Shown here one piece after another: positions 63,956-64,000 of a stretch of 64,000 nucleotides of DNA. The stretch's first letter is position 1; each line of letters starts with the position of its first letter. The notes beneath the pieces were generated by a model. It was not told where the DNA came from. It saw only the letters and a program-made list of their open reading frames with translations, and made no database searches. The position numbers and the translations under genes are program-made. Location: contig CM067082.1 of assembly GCA_034008185.1 (NCBI GenBank), forward strand, positions 124,869,988 through 124,933,987, written 5' to 3'. Source of the stretch: Gorsachius magnificus. Lineage: Eukaryota > Chordata > Aves > Pelecaniformes > Ardeidae.

Positions 63956-64000
63956 AGGAAGTGATACTGGCTATAATTTAAAAGACCACCTCTAAAATGA

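Noticed and set aside
1..64000. CRISPR arrays, tRNA/rRNA genes, bacterial-style operons, endogenous retroviral genes
   Set aside because: None seen on either strand. The window is a eukaryotic multi-exon locus and no LTR pair or viral domain was recognised.

Overview
The window is vertebrate nuclear DNA, most likely from a bird. It carries one recognisable gene, integrin beta-8 (ITGB8), complete in outline on the minus strand. A CR1 LINE 3' end with the GATTCTATGA-type tail typical of birds lies at the right edge. Interspersed repeats are otherwise sparse, and introns are compact. The species cannot be fixed from the sequence.

Layout, left to right. 1-1830 is downstream flank. About 1831-7452 reads as a long AT-rich ITGB8 3' UTR ending at AATAAA signals on the minus strand. 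The 14 coding exons run right to left from 49473 (start codon) to 7453 (stop). All junctions were placed by eye using GT/AG sites, phase continuity and remembered protein homology. Phases agree at 12 of the 13 junctions. The exception is the exon 9 to exon 10 junction, where no AG acceptor and about eight expected codons can be found. Intron 1 is 14.3 kb, while introns 7 and 13 are only 95 and 93 bp. Exon 1 lies in a CpG island (about 48880-50760) that is the presumed promoter. The interval from 50.8 to 64 kb is upstream flank. It contains a coding-like open segment on the plus strand at 53242-53382 with a consensus splice donor, a possible phase-compatible last exon at 61876-62013, and the CR1 fragment.

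The visible exons encode about 760 residues in the order signal peptide, PSI, hybrid, beta-I domain with MIDAS, cysteine-rich I-EGF repeats, beta-tail, one transmembrane helix and a short cytoplasmic tail without NPxY motifs. From family knowledge, beta-8 pairs with alpha-V, and the heterodimer binds the RGD of latent TGF-beta at the cell surface. No protein-coding gene other than ITGB8 can be named, and no tRNA, rRNA or CRISPR was seen. The points most worth checking are the broken exon 10 boundary, the missing cysteines in the first I-EGF module, and the orphan plus-strand exon candidates.
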